Part shown: in pieces, positions 1 to 9,904 of the stretch | How positions within the stretch are numbered: the stretch's first letter is position 1 | Layout: each line of letters starts with the position of its first letter | Assembly (NCBI RefSeq): GCF_002860365.1 | Contig: NZ_NMWT01000025.1 | Location: 62,001 to 126,000, forward strand | DNA length: 64,000 nt | Reading direction: 5' to 3' | Source: Bifidobacterium parmae | GTDB lineage: Bacteria > Actinomycetota > Actinomycetes > Actinomycetales > Bifidobacteriaceae | Program-made: the position numbers and the translations under genes | Notes under the pieces: generated by a model | Told to the model about the DNA's origin: nothing | Database searches by the model: none | The model's input: only the letters and a program-made list of their open reading frames with translations

Positions 1-567
1 GACGGAACGGCGCCCGACGACGCGACGACGGGGACGACGGTCCAGCAGAACGCCGACCGCCACCGGTTCGCCTACAAGCCGAACCTCGTCGTCGTCGACG
101 GCGGCAGGCCGCAGGCCATGGCCGCCGCGAAGGCGCTCGCCGACTGCGGCGTCGACGACGTGGCCGTCTGTGGTCTCGCCAAACGGCTCGAGGAGGTGTG
201 GGTGCCGGACGACGACGACTATCCGATCATCCTCAAACGCCAGTCGGAAGGCCTGTACCTGCTGCAGCGCGTGCGCGACGAATCGCACCGCTTCGCCATC
301 ACCTACCACCGACAGACGAGGCGCAAGGGGGCGCTGCGCAGCGCCCTCGACGGCATCCCCGGCGTGGGTCCCGCCTACCAGAAGCGTCTGCTCGCGCGGT
401 TCGGCTCGGTCAAGGCGATGCGCGGCGTCGGCGTCGAGGAGCTGGAGACGGTCAAGGGGATAGGCCACGCCAAGGCGCAGGCCATCTACGACGCGTTGCA
501 CGCCGGCGATGCCGGCGACGGCCGCACCGGGAACGATGCCACGGCGCGGGCCGGACGAACCGAGTAG
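1..567 (+). CDS. uvrC: UvrABC system subunit C, C-terminal part (5' truncated)
   Basis: This is the C-terminal part of excinuclease subunit UvrC, which makes the two incisions beside a UvrB-bound DNA lesion in nucleotide excision repair. The frame is open from base 1, so the start lies outside the window. The visible part carries the end of the RNase H-like nuclease domain (LVVVDGGRPQ, with the conserved Asp, and a later HRFAITYHR block) and then a helix-hairpin-helix pair (GIPGVGPAYQKRLLARFGS and VKGIGHAKAQAIYDALH) that binds DNA. A short Gly/Asp/Ala-rich tail follows. It precedes aroE by 36 bases. The identification is firm. Confidence 0.95.
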   Translation, partial: DGTAPDDATTGTTVQQNADRHRFAYKPNLVVVDGGRPQAMAAAKALADCGVDDVAVCGLAKRLEEVWVPDDDDYPIILKRQSEGLYLLQRVRDESHRFAITYHRQTRRKGALRSALDGIPGVGPAYQKRLLARFGSVKAMRGVGVEELETVKGIGHAKAQAIYDALHAGDAGDGRTGNDATARAGRTE

Positions 568-603
568 GATGGTCGGAAGAACCGGGAAGGCAAGGAGGGA
601 AGC

Positions 604-1581
604 ATGACGATCGCCAATCGGTGCGCGGTGCTCGGCAAGCCCATCGCGCATTCGCTGTCGCCGGTGCTGCACAACGCGGCGTACCGTGCGCTCGGACTCG
701 ACGACTGGGCGTACGACAGGCACGAGGTGGGGGAGGAGGACCTCGACGCGTTCCTCAAGGGGCTCGATCCCACGTGGCGCGGGCTCAGCCTGACCATGCC
801 GCTCAAGAAGACCATCCAGCCGTACGGCACGCCCCGCAACGTGTGGGCCAGGGAGCTCGGCATCGCCAACACGGCGGTGTTCGACTGGGACGAGGCCACC
901 CACGACGACCCCGCATGGCCCCACGGGAAGCCGGCGATCAGGCTCTACAACACCGACGTGGTCGGCATCCAGCTGGCCTTCGACCACGCCGACCGCGAAC
1001 TCGGCGTGCACCGCGACGGGCGGACGGGACGCCGCGCGCTCATCATCGGCAACGGCAACACCGCCACGTCGGCGGCGGCCGCCTGCCTGATGCTGCCGGG
1101 CGTCGCACGCATCACCGTCGCCGCGCGCCACCCCGGCCGCGACCTCGGACTGGACTCCGCCGCGAAACTGTTCCGCGGCGTCGAAGGCCGCCCCTACGAC
1201 GAGATCGATTTGTCCGACGCGGACGGGGTGACGGCGGCCGCATGCGGATCCGACTATGTGATCAACACGATCCCCGGGCACGCCGCGGACGGTCTCGCCG
1301 AAACGCTCGACCATGCCGGGAGCGCGTTCGACGGCATGCTGCTCGACGTGGTCTACGATCCGCGGCCCACGAGGCTCATGCAGGCGTGGCGCGCCCACGG
1401 CGGCCACGCGATCGGCGGCGAGGAGATGCTCCTCTACCAGGGGCTCATCCAGGTGCTGCTCATGACGGGCGTCTGGGACGACGACCCGCCGTCCGACGCG
1501 GACCGTCGTCTGCAGGACGTCACCACCGACGACGACCATCTGGAGATCGCCATGAGAACGGCATTGGAGGAGGCGCTGTGA
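604..1581 (+). CDS. aroE: shikimate dehydrogenase
   Basis: This 325-residue protein is a shikimate 5-dehydrogenase family member, which reduces 3-dehydroshikimate to shikimate with NADPH in aromatic amino acid synthesis. The substrate-site motif AHSLSP is near residue 17, TMPLKK with the catalytic Lys near residue 67, the NTD aspartate near residue 118, and a Rossmann motif (IIGNGNTATSAAA) follows. It is 40-50 residues longer than most AroE proteins because of an insertion around residues 94-105 and a longer C-terminus. The ATG is preceded by AAGGAGGGAAGC. Its stop codon overlaps the GTG start of rapZ, so the two are translationally coupled. The insert means strict shikimate specificity is inferred from the family. 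Confidence 0.88.
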   Translation: MTIANRCAVLGKPIAHSLSPVLHNAAYRALGLDDWAYDRHEVGEEDLDAFLKGLDPTWRGLSLTMPLKKTIQPYGTPRNVWARELGIANTAVFDWDEATHDDPAWPHGKPAIRLYNTDVVGIQLAFDHADRELGVHRDGRTGRRALIIGNGNTATSAAAACLMLPGVARITVAARHPGRDLGLDSAAKLFRGVEGRPYDEIDLSDADGVTAAACGSDYVINTIPGHAADGLAETLDHAGSAFDGMLLDVVYDPRPTRLMQAWRAHGGHAIGGEEMLLYQGLIQVLLMTGVWDDDPPSDADRRLQDVTTDDDHLEIAMRTALEEAL

Positions 1582-2546
1582 TCAGGAACCAGACGCTGAT
1601 GAACACGTTGCGCGGCACCGCGGCCCCGATCGACGCGGCCCCGGACCCGTCCGCATCAGACAGGCCGGCGCCCGCCGACGGCTTCGAGGTGCTGCTCATC
1701 ACCGGCATGTCCGGCGCGGGGCGCTCGCACGCCGCCGACTGCGTGGAGGACATGGGCTGGTACGTGGTCGACAACATGCCGCCCAAACTGCTCGTCCCCC
1801 TCGTCGACATGATGACCAACGCCGGCGACGGCAAGGGCGTGCACAAGCTCGCCGCCGTCATCGACGTGCGGTCGCGCGAATACTTCGACGACCTCAACGA
1901 GGTGCTCAGCCATCTCGACGACCTCGGCGTCAAGACCCGCATCCTGTTCCTCGACGCCAGCGACGACGTGCTCGTCACCCGCTACGAGAAGGTGCGCAGG
2001 CCGCATCCGCTCCAGCACGGCAACCGTCTCATCGACGGCATCGACGAGGAGCGAGCGCTGCTCGCGAACCTCAAGGAGCGGGCGGACATGGTCATCGACA
2101 CCTCCGCGCTGAGCATCCACCAGCTGTCCACCAAGCTGTACGAGGCGATGGTCGGATCCGGTCCGAAGACCGTCGCCGTGCACATCTTCAGCTTCGGATT
2201 CAAATACGGCACCCCCACGGACGCGGACTTCGTGGCCGACGTGCGGTTCCTGCCCAACCCGTTCTGGGTGCCGAGCCTGCGCGAGCTCACCGGATGGGAC
2301 AAGCCGGTCGCCGACTACGTGCTGAACAGCGCGGGCGCGTCCGAGTTCCTCGACGCGTACGAGAAGGCGCTGCTCGTCGCCATCGACGGGTACGCGCGCG
2401 AGGACAAGCACTTCGTGACGATCGCCGTCGGATGCACGGGCGGCCAGCACCGTTCGGTCGCCATGAGCGAGGCGCTGGCGAAGCGTTTGCGCTCACATGG
2501 GCTTGATGTCACGGTTTCCGCCCGCGAACAGCGAAAGCGCAAGTAA
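1578..2546 (+). CDS. rapZ: RapZ-family RNase adapter / nucleotide-binding protein
   Basis: This is a 322-residue P-loop protein of the RapZ/YvcJ family. In E. coli RapZ is an RNA-binding adapter for GlmZ decay; in actinobacteria the role is less defined. The Walker A motif is GMSGAGRSHAAD near residue 43, with Arg in place of the usual Lys, as in many actinobacterial members. WYVVDNMPP, the VRRPHPL block, and the C-terminal FSFGFKYG and VGCTGGQHRSV motifs are all present. The GTG start at 1578 was chosen because it overlaps the aroE stop as GTGA and has an AGGAGG-like site upstream; an internal ATG lies at 1599. The order rapZ-whiA is typical of Gram-positive bacteria. Confidence 0.92.
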   Translation: MIRNQTLMNTLRGTAAPIDAAPDPSASDRPAPADGFEVLLITGMSGAGRSHAADCVEDMGWYVVDNMPPKLLVPLVDMMTNAGDGKGVHKLAAVIDVRSREYFDDLNEVLSHLDDLGVKTRILFLDASDDVLVTRYEKVRRPHPLQHGNRLIDGIDEERALLANLKERADMVIDTSALSIHQLSTKLYEAMVGSGPKTVAVHIFSFGFKYGTPTDADFVADVRFLPNPFWVPSLRELTGWDKPVADYVLNSAGASEFLDAYEKALLVAIDGYAREDKHFVTIAVGCTGGQHRSVAMSEALAKRLRSHGLDVTVSAREQRKRK

Positions 2547-2727
2547 TCGCGCCCATGCGGCGCTGACCACATGTCGAGACGTCGGCCGCGAAAAAGTGAA
2601 AACGGCGCGACTGTTGTCCAAGATGGCCGGTATCACAGAAGTTCGGCGGACGGCGGGGAAGAGTCCCCGTCCGGCAGACCCGGACCCCTGGAACCATTGA
2701 GAGGGACGAGACTTAGGAGGTTGGCTC
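2547..2727 (+). other. intergenic region rapZ-whiA with an imperfect hairpin
   Basis: This 181-base gap has no gene. Around 2651-2682 an inverted repeat pairs CGGAC...GGGG with CCCC...GTCCG around a 6-base loop. It could be a partial terminator or part of the whiA leader. No convincing promoter could be placed. Confidence 0.35.
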
Positions 2728-3675
2728 TTGGCTCTTCTGGATGATGTGAAAAGCGAGCTCGCGGCGCTTGAGGACGAGAAGGCGGACGCCAGGAAGGCGC
2801 AGGTCACCGCCATGATCCGCTTCGCCGGCGGCTTCATGAACAACGCCCAGAAGCAGGTTGTCATGCTCGCCACCTTCGATTCCCCCGTCGCGGCCCAGTG
2901 GCTGCGCGACAACATCGAGGACCTGTACAGCCTCGAAGCCAAGATCGTCAGCTCCCAGAGGACGACGCCGACCGGCGTCCACGAGTACCATGTCGTCAAG
3001 GTGGAGCGCGGCGCGGTGAATCTCGCCGTGGCGACCGGCCTCATCGACCGCAACAAGGCGGTTCGCGGCCTGCCCGTCAAGATCGTCCAAGGCAAGATCG
3101 CCCAGGTGCGCGCCGCATGGCGCGGCGCCTTCATGGCCAGGGGAATCCTGTCCGATCTGGGCAAGAACCCGTGCATGGAGATCGTCTGCCCGTGCAACGA
3201 GGCCGCCATGGCGCTGGCGGGTCTCGCCCGTCGCCTCGGCATCACCGCCAAGCCGCGCCAGCTCAGCAAGTCGTACCGCGTGACGCTCACCGACCCGGAC
3301 TCCATCGAACGCATGCTCAACTCGATGGGTGCCATGCGCTCCGCCCGCGATTGGACGGGCAAGCGTTCCGACGGCGAAACCCGTTCCAAGGCGAACAGGC
3401 TCGCCAACTTCGACGACGCGAACATGCGCCGTTCCGCCAAGGCCGCCGCGGAGGCGTGCGACAAGGTGCGCAAGGCGTTCGAACTGTTCGACGCCGCCGG
3501 CGTCGACGTGCCGGACAACCTGCGCGCCGCCGGCCAGCTGCGCCTCGAACACGGCGACGCCAGCCTGGAGGAGCTCGGCCGTCTCGCCGACCCGCCGATC
3601 TCCAAGGACGCCATCGCCGGCCGTATCCGCCGACTGCTTCAGCTGGCGGAGAAGACCGCCAAGTCGCGTTCCTGA
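2728..3675 (+). CDS. whiA: WhiA, DNA-binding sporulation/division regulator
   Basis: This 315-residue protein matches WhiA, a regulator conserved in Gram-positives that has a degenerate LAGLIDADG homing-endonuclease fold and a C-terminal helix-turn-helix. In Streptomyces it works with WhiB in sporulation septation; in non-sporulating relatives it affects cell division. Visible markers are the N-terminal KSELAAL segment, the [12 protein letters not shown] block in the middle, and the C-terminal HTH ending in [18 protein letters not shown]. The TTG start is chosen because AGGAGG at 2715-2720 lies 7 bases upstream, and no ATG nearby fits the family N-terminus. Length is normal for the family. 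Confidence 0.93.
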   Translation: MALLDDVKSELAALEDEKADARKAQVTAMIRFAGGFMNNAQKQVVMLATFDSPVAAQWLRDNIEDLYSLEAKIVSSQRTTPTGVHEYHVVKVERGAVNLAVATGLIDRNKAVRGLPVKIVQGKIAQVRAAWRGAFMARGILSDLGKNPCMEIVCPCNEAAMALAGLARRLGITAKPRQLSKSYRVTLTDPDSIERMLNSMGAMRSARDWTGKRSDGETRSKANRLANFDDANMRRSAKAAAEACDKVRKAFELFDAAGVDVPDNLRAAGQLRLEHGDASLEELGRLADPPISKDAIAGRIRRLLQLAEKTAKSRS

Positions 3676-3720
3676 ACGTTTTCATAACGTTTCTCAGATA
3701 CGTTCCAAAAAATCCTGTGT

Positions 3721-3745
3721 CAGGCCCGCCCGGACGGCGGGCCTG
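3721..3745. terminator. hairpin terminator after whiA
   Basis: A perfect 10-bp stem (CAGGCCCGCC pairing with GGCGGGCCTG) with a 5-base loop is followed by a T-rich TTGTATT. It separates whiA from pgk. Confidence 0.7.
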
Positions 3746-3809
3746 TTGTATTATGCGAAGTGGCAAGAAACCGCCACTTTCCCGCGCAAGCGGTTAGGAA
3801 AGGATATTC

Positions 3810-5015
3810 ATGAAGACACTCAAGGATCTCGGAGACCTCAAGGGCAAGCGCGTCCTGGTCCGCGCTGATTTCAACGTCCCGCTGGACGGCACCACGATCA
3901 CCGACGACGGCCGCATCAAGGCCGCCCTGCCGACGATCAAGGCCCTGCGCGAGGAAGGCGCGAAGGTCATTCTGATGGCCCACCTCGGCCGCCCGAAGGG
4001 CAAGGTCGTCCCGGAGCTCTCCCTCGCCCCCGTCGCCGCCCGTCTCGGCGAGCTGCTCGGCATCGACGTGCCGCTGGCCGCCGACACCTACGGCGAGGAC
4101 GCCCAGGCCAAGGTTGCCGCGATGAACGACGGCGACGTCGTCCTGCTGCAGAACGTGCGCTTCAACCCGGAGGAGACCAGCAAGGATCCGGCCGTGCGCG
4201 CCCCCTACGCCAAGAAGATCGCCGCCCTCGGCGACGTCTTCGTCTCCGACGGCTTCGGTGTCGTCCACCGCGCCCAGGGCTCCAACTACGACGTGGCCGC
4301 CGATCTGCCGGCCGCCGCCGGCCTGCTGGTCGAGAAGGAAGTCAAGGCCCTGTCCAAGGCCACCGAGAACCCGGAGCGTCCGTTCACCGTCGTGCTTGGC
4401 GGCTCCAAGGTCTCCGACAAGCTCGGCGTCATCGAGAACCTGCTCGACAAGGCCAACCGCCTCGTCATCGGCGGCGGCATGGTGTTCACCTTCCTCAAGG
4501 CCAAGGGCTACGAGGTCGGCACCTCCCTGCTCGAGGAGGACCAGCTCGACAAGGTCAAGGGCTACATCGAGACCGCCGAGAAGAACGGCGTCGAGCTCGT
4601 GCTGCCGACCGACATCGTCGTGAACGCCGGCTTCCCGGCCGGTGACACCCCGGTCGCTCCGGAGGTCGTCGCCGCCGACGCCATCCCGGCCGACAAGATG
4701 GGTCTCGACATCGGCCCGGAGTCCCAGAAGCTCTTCCACGACAAGATCGTCGACTCCAAGACCGTCGTGTGGAACGGCCCGATGGGCGTGTTCGAGATCG
4801 CCGAGTTCGCGGAGGGCACCAAGGCCGTCGCGCAGGGCCTGGTCGACGCGACCGCGGCCGGCGCCTTCACCATCGTCGGCGGCGGCGACTCCGCCTCCGC
4901 GGTGCGCAACCTCGGCTTCCCGGAGGACGGCTTCTCGCACATCTCCACCGGTGGCGGCGCCTCTCTCGAGTTCCTCGAGGGCAAGGAGCTGCCGGGCCTG
5001 AAGGTGCTCGCCTGA
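3810..5015 (+). CDS. pgk: phosphoglycerate kinase
   Basis: The 401-residue product is phosphoglycerate kinase, which transfers the acyl phosphate of 1,3-bisphosphoglycerate to ADP in lower glycolysis and the bifid shunt. The signature [14 protein letters not shown] is at the N-terminus, followed by the substrate His/Arg motif HLGRPKG, the hinge [13 protein letters not shown] and the C-terminal [26 protein letters not shown] nucleotide-binding motif. Codon use is strongly biased to C/G third positions, as expected for a highly expressed gene. The ATG follows AGGAAAGG. It is followed by tpiA after 108 bases, which may be co-transcribed. Confidence 0.98.
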   Translation: MKTLKDLGDLKGKRVLVRADFNVPLDGTTITDDGRIKAALPTIKALREEGAKVILMAHLGRPKGKVVPELSLAPVAARLGELLGIDVPLAADTYGEDAQAKVAAMNDGDVVLLQNVRFNPEETSKDPAVRAPYAKKIAALGDVFVSDGFGVVHRAQGSNYDVAADLPAAAGLLVEKEVKALSKATENPERPFTVVLGGSKVSDKLGVIENLLDKANRLVIGGGMVFTFLKAKGYEVGTSLLEEDQLDKVKGYIETAEKNGVELVLPTDIVVNAGFPAGDTPVAPEVVAADAIPADKMGLDIGPESQKLFHDKIVDSKTVVWNGPMGVFEIAEFAEGTKAVAQGLVDATAAGAFTIVGGGDSASAVRNLGFPEDGFSHISTGGGASLEFLEGKELPGLKVLA

Positions 5016-5123
5016 CATCGACTCCGCATCGGCTCCCCGCGTCCCCGTGGCGTGGGGAGCCATGCCGTTTCATCCCCGTATATGCGCGTCATGCGCGCTT
5101 CACGCACTTCAAGGAAGGAATCC

Positions 5124-5918
<795 letters not shown>

Positions 5919-6018
5919 CGCCGTCCATGCACCGTCCATGCGTCGGCCGTTTCGCCGTTCTCAAGACATTGCGCTATGCTGGAGCGCAGATTGATACCAA
6001 ACCGGAGGTAATCCACCC

Positions 6019-6267
6019 GTGACCGCTCTGAAAATCGCCCTCGAAATCGTCCTCGTCGTGCTCAGCTGCCTGCTGACCCTGCTCATCCTCATGCACAAGG
6101 GCAAGGGCGGCGGCCTGTCCGACATGTTCGGCGGCGGCCTGACCCAGAACGCGGGCACGTCCGGCGTCGCCGAGAAGAACCTGAACCGTTGGACCGTCAT
6201 CATCGCCCTGATCTGGGTGGCGATCATCATCGCCCTCGGTCTGATGACCAAGTTCAATCTCATCTGA
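6019..6267 (+). CDS. secG: preprotein translocase subunit SecG
   Basis: An 82-residue protein with two transmembrane segments (about residues 3-24 and 55-75) and the cytoplasmic loop GGLSDMFGGGLTQNAGTSGVAEKNLNRWT that is diagnostic of SecG. SecG associates with SecYE and assists SecA-driven export across the plasma membrane. The start is GTG, with GGAGGT upstream. The position just after tpiA is common in actinobacteria. A hairpin follows at 6290-6318. Confidence 0.95.
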   Translation: MTALKIALEIVLVVLSCLLTLLILMHKGKGGGLSDMFGGGLTQNAGTSGVAEKNLNRWTVIIALIWVAIIIALGLMTKFNLI

Positions 6268-6289
6268 GCGTTCCCGCTCGTGATCGCAT

Positions 6290-6318
6290 GACCCATGACC
6301 GGCATCCGGCCATGGGTC
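6290..6318. terminator. hairpin between secG and ldh
   Basis: GACCCATG pairs with CATGGGTC around an inner CCGG-CAT-CCGG stem. It is likely the secG terminator, though the following T tract is weak (GTATTCGTTAT). Confidence 0.6.
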
Positions 6319-6382
6319 GTATTCGTTATGGCGGGTCCGGCCCCGACGGCGCGGCTCCGCATGGAATCGGAAGGGTACACCA

Positions 6383-7333
6383 ATGGTCACCATGAACCGC
6401 AACAAAGTCGTCATCGTCGGCACCGGTCAGGTGGGCGCCACCGCCGCGTTCGCCATCGTCACGCACGGCCTGTGCAACGAGCTCGTCCTCATCGACCATG
6501 TCGCAGCCAAGGCGGCGGGGGAGAGCCACGACCTTGACGACGGCAGTGAATTCCAGGACCGTCACGTCAAGGTCCGCATGGGCGATTACGCCGACTGTTC
6601 CGACGCGGACATCGTCGTCATCACCGTCGGCCGCAAGCCTCCGGCCAATTCGACCCGTCTCGCCGAACTCGGCTTCACCGTGGGACTCGTCGGCGACGTC
6701 GTCGATCACGTCATGGCATCCGGTTTCGATGGTGTGATCGTCATGGTCTCCAACCCGGTGGATGTCATGGCATGGTATGCGTGGAAGCGTTCCGGGCTGC
6801 CGCGCACGCAGGTGCTCGGCACCGGGACCGCGCTCGACACCTCGCGCCTCAAGACCATCATCGGCGAGGAGACAGGCCTCGACCCGCGCAACGTGGGCGG
6901 TTTCGTCATGGGCGAGCATGGCGACTCCCAGTTCGCCGCATGGTCCACCGTCTCGCTCGGCGGCAAGCCGTTCGCGAAGTTCCTGGCGGACAACCGCAGC
7001 CGCTTCGCCTCCGTCTCCACCGAGGAGATCGAACGCAAGACGCGTATGCGCGGCAACGAGATCGTCGCCGCGAAGGGCGGCACCAACTTCGGCATCGCCT
7101 CCACCGTCGCCGGCATCGTCCAGACGATCCTGTGGGACGAACGACGCATCGTCCCCGTCTCCACGCTGCTCGACGGCGAATACGGTGAGCATGACGTGTT
7201 CCTCGGCGTCCCCACCGAACTGCGTGCCAACGGCGCCAACGAGATCGTAGAACTCGAGCTCACCGACGAGGAGCACGCGAAGCTGCATCATTCCGCCGAA
7301 CTCGTCCGCTCCTACTGCGAGGGTCTGCTGTGA
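6383..7333 (+). CDS. ldh: L-lactate dehydrogenase
   Basis: The 316-residue product is an NAD-dependent L-lactate dehydrogenase, which reduces pyruvate to lactate to regenerate NAD at the end of the fermentation. The Rossmann motif VGTGQVGAT is at residues 12-19, VGRKPPANSTR gives the substrate loop, VSNPVDV follows, and the active-site His is in MGEHGDSQ. The sequence resembles the bifidobacterial LDH that starts MVTMNR. ATG 6383 follows GGAAGGG. Its stop overlaps the GTG start of the downstream HAD gene by 4 bases, suggesting coupling. Confidence 0.95.
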   Translation: MVTMNRNKVVIVGTGQVGATAAFAIVTHGLCNELVLIDHVAAKAAGESHDLDDGSEFQDRHVKVRMGDYADCSDADIVVITVGRKPPANSTRLAELGFTVGLVGDVVDHVMASGFDGVIVMVSNPVDVMAWYAWKRSGLPRTQVLGTGTALDTSRLKTIIGEETGLDPRNVGGFVMGEHGDSQFAAWSTVSLGGKPFAKFLADNRSRFASVSTEEIERKTRMRGNEIVAAKGGTNFGIASTVAGIVQTILWDERRIVPVSTLLDGEYGEHDVFLGVPTELRANGANEIVELELTDEEHAKLHHSAELVRSYCEGLL

Positions 7334-8172
7334 ACGCCGCCCGCGCACCGAAGCTCATCGTCGCCGACCTCGACGGCACGCTCCTGCACGGCGCCCCCAC
7401 GTTCGAGGGACGGCATCTGACCGAACGCTCCATCGAGGCGGTGCGTCGACTGCATGACGCCGGCTACCGGTTCGCCGTCGCCACGGCCAGACCGGTGAGC
7501 ACCGGCTACGCCATCGCGGAACGGTTGCCGGTCGACGCCTGTATCTATCTCAACGGCGCCCTCATCGACCTCGACCCCGCGAAATCCGACTACGGCATGC
7601 TTACTTCGGGCCGTCTGCCCGCCGACGGGCATCTCAGGAAGATCGGGTTCTCGTCGTCTCGCGCCTGCGAGGTGTGCCGGTCCCTGCTTGCCGCGATGCC
7701 CGACCTCGAAGTCGGCATCGTCATGGACGACGTGAGGTACACGAACTTCGACGTGAGCGTCTACTGGAAGACCCAGACTTGGCGCCTGACCGACTTCACC
7801 GAGACGGATGTGCCCGCGGGCATCGCCGACAAGATCATCGCGTTCCCGAAAGGAGAGCAGCGTGAGACGCTCCTCGGTCTGATTCCCGACGACTTCGCGT
7901 TGTCCGTTTCCGAGGGCACGTTGTACATGCTCATGAACCCGAAGGCGAACAAACGTGACGCGTTGAACGTCCTGTGCGATCATATGGGCGTCGCCCCGGA
8001 ACACGTCGTCGCATTCGGCGACGATCTCGTGGACATCGACATGATGCGGTTCTCCGGCCGTTCCGTCGCTGTCGCGAACTCCAATCCGCAGGTGCTCGCC
8101 ATCGCCGACGAGATCTGCCCGCCCAATGACGAGGACGGCGTCGCGAAGTGGATCGAAACGCATCTGCTGTGA
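7330..8172 (+). CDS. HAD-superfamily phosphatase, Cof type
   Basis: A 280-residue HAD hydrolase of the Cof (IIB cap) type. Motif I is DLDGTLLHG near residue 14, motif II is the ATAR segment near residue 54, motif III Lys is in NPKANKRDAL, and motif IV is FGDDLVDIDM. These proteins dephosphorylate sugar phosphates or flavin/pyridoxal phosphates, and the substrate here cannot be told. It begins with GTG at 7330, overlapping the ldh stop as GTGA, so it is probably made from the ldh transcript. This may suggest a housekeeping role connected with glycolytic phosphates, which is inference. Confidence 0.85.
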   Translation: MNAARAPKLIVADLDGTLLHGAPTFEGRHLTERSIEAVRRLHDAGYRFAVATARPVSTGYAIAERLPVDACIYLNGALIDLDPAKSDYGMLTSGRLPADGHLRKIGFSSSRACEVCRSLLAAMPDLEVGIVMDDVRYTNFDVSVYWKTQTWRLTDFTETDVPAGIADKIIAFPKGEQRETLLGLIPDDFALSVSEGTLYMLMNPKANKRDALNVLCDHMGVAPEHVVAFGDDLVDIDMMRFSGRSVAVANSNPQVLAIADEICPPNDEDGVAKWIETHLL

Positions 8173-8198
8173 TCGTGGCGTGGCGCTCCGGACAGTAA

Positions 8199-8250
8199 GT
8201 TCAATTGTCGTCGTCCGTCATGTGAAACCATGCCATGAGGGAAATTGAAC
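8199..8250 (+). promoter_or_regulatory. inverted pair of GTTCAATT / AATTGAAC half-sites
   Basis: GTTCAATT at 8199-8206 and its exact reverse complement AATTGAAC at 8243-8250 flank the upstream side of the promoter of the HTH-aminotransferase gene. A further TTGAAC is at 8256-8261. They match the palindrome at 8284-8303 and are likely binding sites for its HTH domain. Confidence 0.55.
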
Positions 8251-8273
8251 TTGTCTTGAACTTCCTCTAGGTT
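8245..8273 (+). promoter_or_regulatory. probable promoter of the HTH-aminotransferase gene
   Basis: A -35 of TTGAAC (8245-8250) is separated by 17 bases from a -10 of TAGGTT (8268-8273). The -35 is itself inside one of the repeated half-sites, as expected if the product represses itself. Confidence 0.5.
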
Positions 8274-8283
8274 ATGAACCAAT

Positions 8284-8303
8284 GTTCAATATGGATATTG
8301 AAC
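8284..8303 (+). promoter_or_regulatory. perfect palindrome, probable operator
   Basis: GTTCAATAT and ATATTGAAC form a perfect 9-bp inverted repeat around GG. It lies just after the predicted transcription start and before the GGAGGAA ribosome site at 8314, so bound protein would block the promoter or its escape. Confidence 0.6.
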
Positions 8304-8323
8304 TTTGTGGTTTGGAGGAAGAC

Positions 8324-9886
8324 ATGTCCACAACGGCTTTCGCGGAACGGCTTCACGAGGCGATGAACGACAGGGGATTGAAGCAGGTCGACCTGGTGCG
8401 CGCCGCCGAAGATCAGGGCGTGAAGATGGGCAAAAGCCACATCAGCCAGTATGTCGCCGGCAAGACCATGCCCCGCGAAGACATCCTCGAGTTCCTCGCC
8501 ACCGCGCTCAGCGTGGATGTGGACTGGCTCAGGGGGGACCGTGTCCCGGCATCCTCCGAGGTGTCGGACCGGTCGGCCGCGCCGGCCGCCGAAGCGACCG
8601 GACAGTCCGCCGCGTCAACGTCGTCGCCGGCCGCGCCGTCCGTGACCGGGGAGTCGTTCGTGCCCCGTCGCCGTACCTTCGGCAAGTCGCACAAGCTCGA
8701 CAACGTCCTCTACGACGTGCGCGGCCCCGTCGTCGACGAGGCGGCGCGCATGGAGGCCGACGGCACGCATATCCTCAAACTCAACATCGGCAATCCGGCG
8801 CCGTTCGGGTTCCGCACGCCGGACGAAGTCGTCTACGACATGGCCCACCAGCTCACCGAGACCGAAGGCTATTCGCCGTCCAAGGGCCTGTTCTCCGCGC
8901 GCAAGGCCATCATGCAGTACGCGCAGCTCAAGAACCTGCCGAACGTCACCATCGACGACATCTACACCGGCAACGGCGTGAGCGAGCTCATCAACCTGTG
9001 CATGTCCGCCCTGCTCGACGACGGCGACGAGGTGCTCATCCCCAGCCCCGACTATCCGCTGTGGACCGCCTGCGTGAACCTCGCCGGCGGCACCGCCGTC
9101 CACTACGTGTGCGACGAACAGTCCGAATGGTATCCGGACATCGACGACATGCGCTCCAAGATCACCGACCGCACCGTCGCCATCGTGCTCATCAACCCGA
9201 ACAACCCGACCGGCGCGCTCTACCCGAAGGAGGTGCTGCAGCAGATCGTCGACCTCGCGCGCGAATACCATCTCATGATCTTCTCCGACGAGATCTATGA
9301 CCGTCTCGTCATGGACGGGCTCACGCACACGTCGATCGCCTCGCTCGCCCCGGATCTGTTCTGCATTACGTTCTCCGGCCTGTCGAAGTCGCATATGATC
9401 GCCGGCTACCGCGTCGGCTGGATGGTCCTGTCCGGCAACAAGCGCATCGCCCGCGACTATATCGAGGGCATCAACATGCTCGCAAACATGCGCATCTGCT
9501 CGAACGTGCCCGCCCAGTCCATCGTGCAGACCGCACTCGGCGGCCATCAGAGCGTCAACGACTACATCGTGCCCGGCGGACGCCTCTACGAGCAGCGTGA
9601 ATACATCTACAACGCGATCAACCAGATTCCCGGCCTGTCCGCCGTCAAACCGAAGGCCGCGTTCTACATCTTCCCGAAGATCGACGTCAAGCGGTTCAAC
9701 ATCCACGACGACGAGCAGTTCGCACTCGACCTGCTGCACGACCAGCGCATCCTCATCACGCGCGGCGGCGGTTTCAACTGGGGCGAACCCGACCATTTCC
9801 GCATCGTCTATCTGCCGCGCATCGAGATCCTCAAGGACGCCACCGCCAAGATCGCCGACTTCTTCAGCACCTACTGGCAGAACTAG
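8324..9886 (+). CDS. XRE-type HTH domain fused to class I aminotransferase
   Basis: The 520-residue protein has two parts. Residues 1-70 form an XRE/Cro-like helix-turn-helix (FAERLHEAMNDRGLKQVDL, SHISQYVAGKTMP). After a 50-residue Ala/Ser/Pro linker comes a full fold-type I PLP aminotransferase related to AlaA/AspC, with LNIGNPAPFGF, the NPNNPTGA motif, SDEIYD, and the PLP lysine in FSGLSKSHMIAGYRVGW. It probably interconverts alanine/pyruvate or a similar pair and also binds DNA. ATG 8324 is chosen because GGAGGAA precedes it and because an upstream in-frame ATG lies within the operator palindrome. Repeated GTTCAAT/ATTGAAC sites upstream suggest autoregulation. The substrate is not provable from sequence. 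Confidence 0.88.
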   Translation: MSTTAFAERLHEAMNDRGLKQVDLVRAAEDQGVKMGKSHISQYVAGKTMPREDILEFLATALSVDVDWLRGDRVPASSEVSDRSAAPAAEATGQSAASTSSPAAPSVTGESFVPRRRTFGKSHKLDNVLYDVRGPVVDEAARMEADGTHILKLNIGNPAPFGFRTPDEVVYDMAHQLTETEGYSPSKGLFSARKAIMQYAQLKNLPNVTIDDIYTGNGVSELINLCMSALLDDGDEVLIPSPDYPLWTACVNLAGGTAVHYVCDEQSEWYPDIDDMRSKITDRTVAIVLINPNNPTGALYPKEVLQQIVDLAREYHLMIFSDEIYDRLVMDGLTHTSIASLAPDLFCITFSGLSKSHMIAGYRVGWMVLSGNKRIARDYIEGINMLANMRICSNVPAQSIVQTALGGHQSVNDYIVPGGRLYEQREYIYNAINQIPGLSAVKPKAAFYIFPKIDVKRFNIHDDEQFALDLLHDQRILITRGGGFNWGEPDHFRIVYLPRIEILKDATAKIADFFSTYWQN

Positions 9887-9904
9887 TCCGGACCGGCCTG
9901 CACC

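Noticed and set aside
198-1577. A 5' extension of the rapZ frame through aroE
   Set aside because: It overlaps the true aroE frame and is Arg/Gly-rich; the RapZ family begins near 1578.
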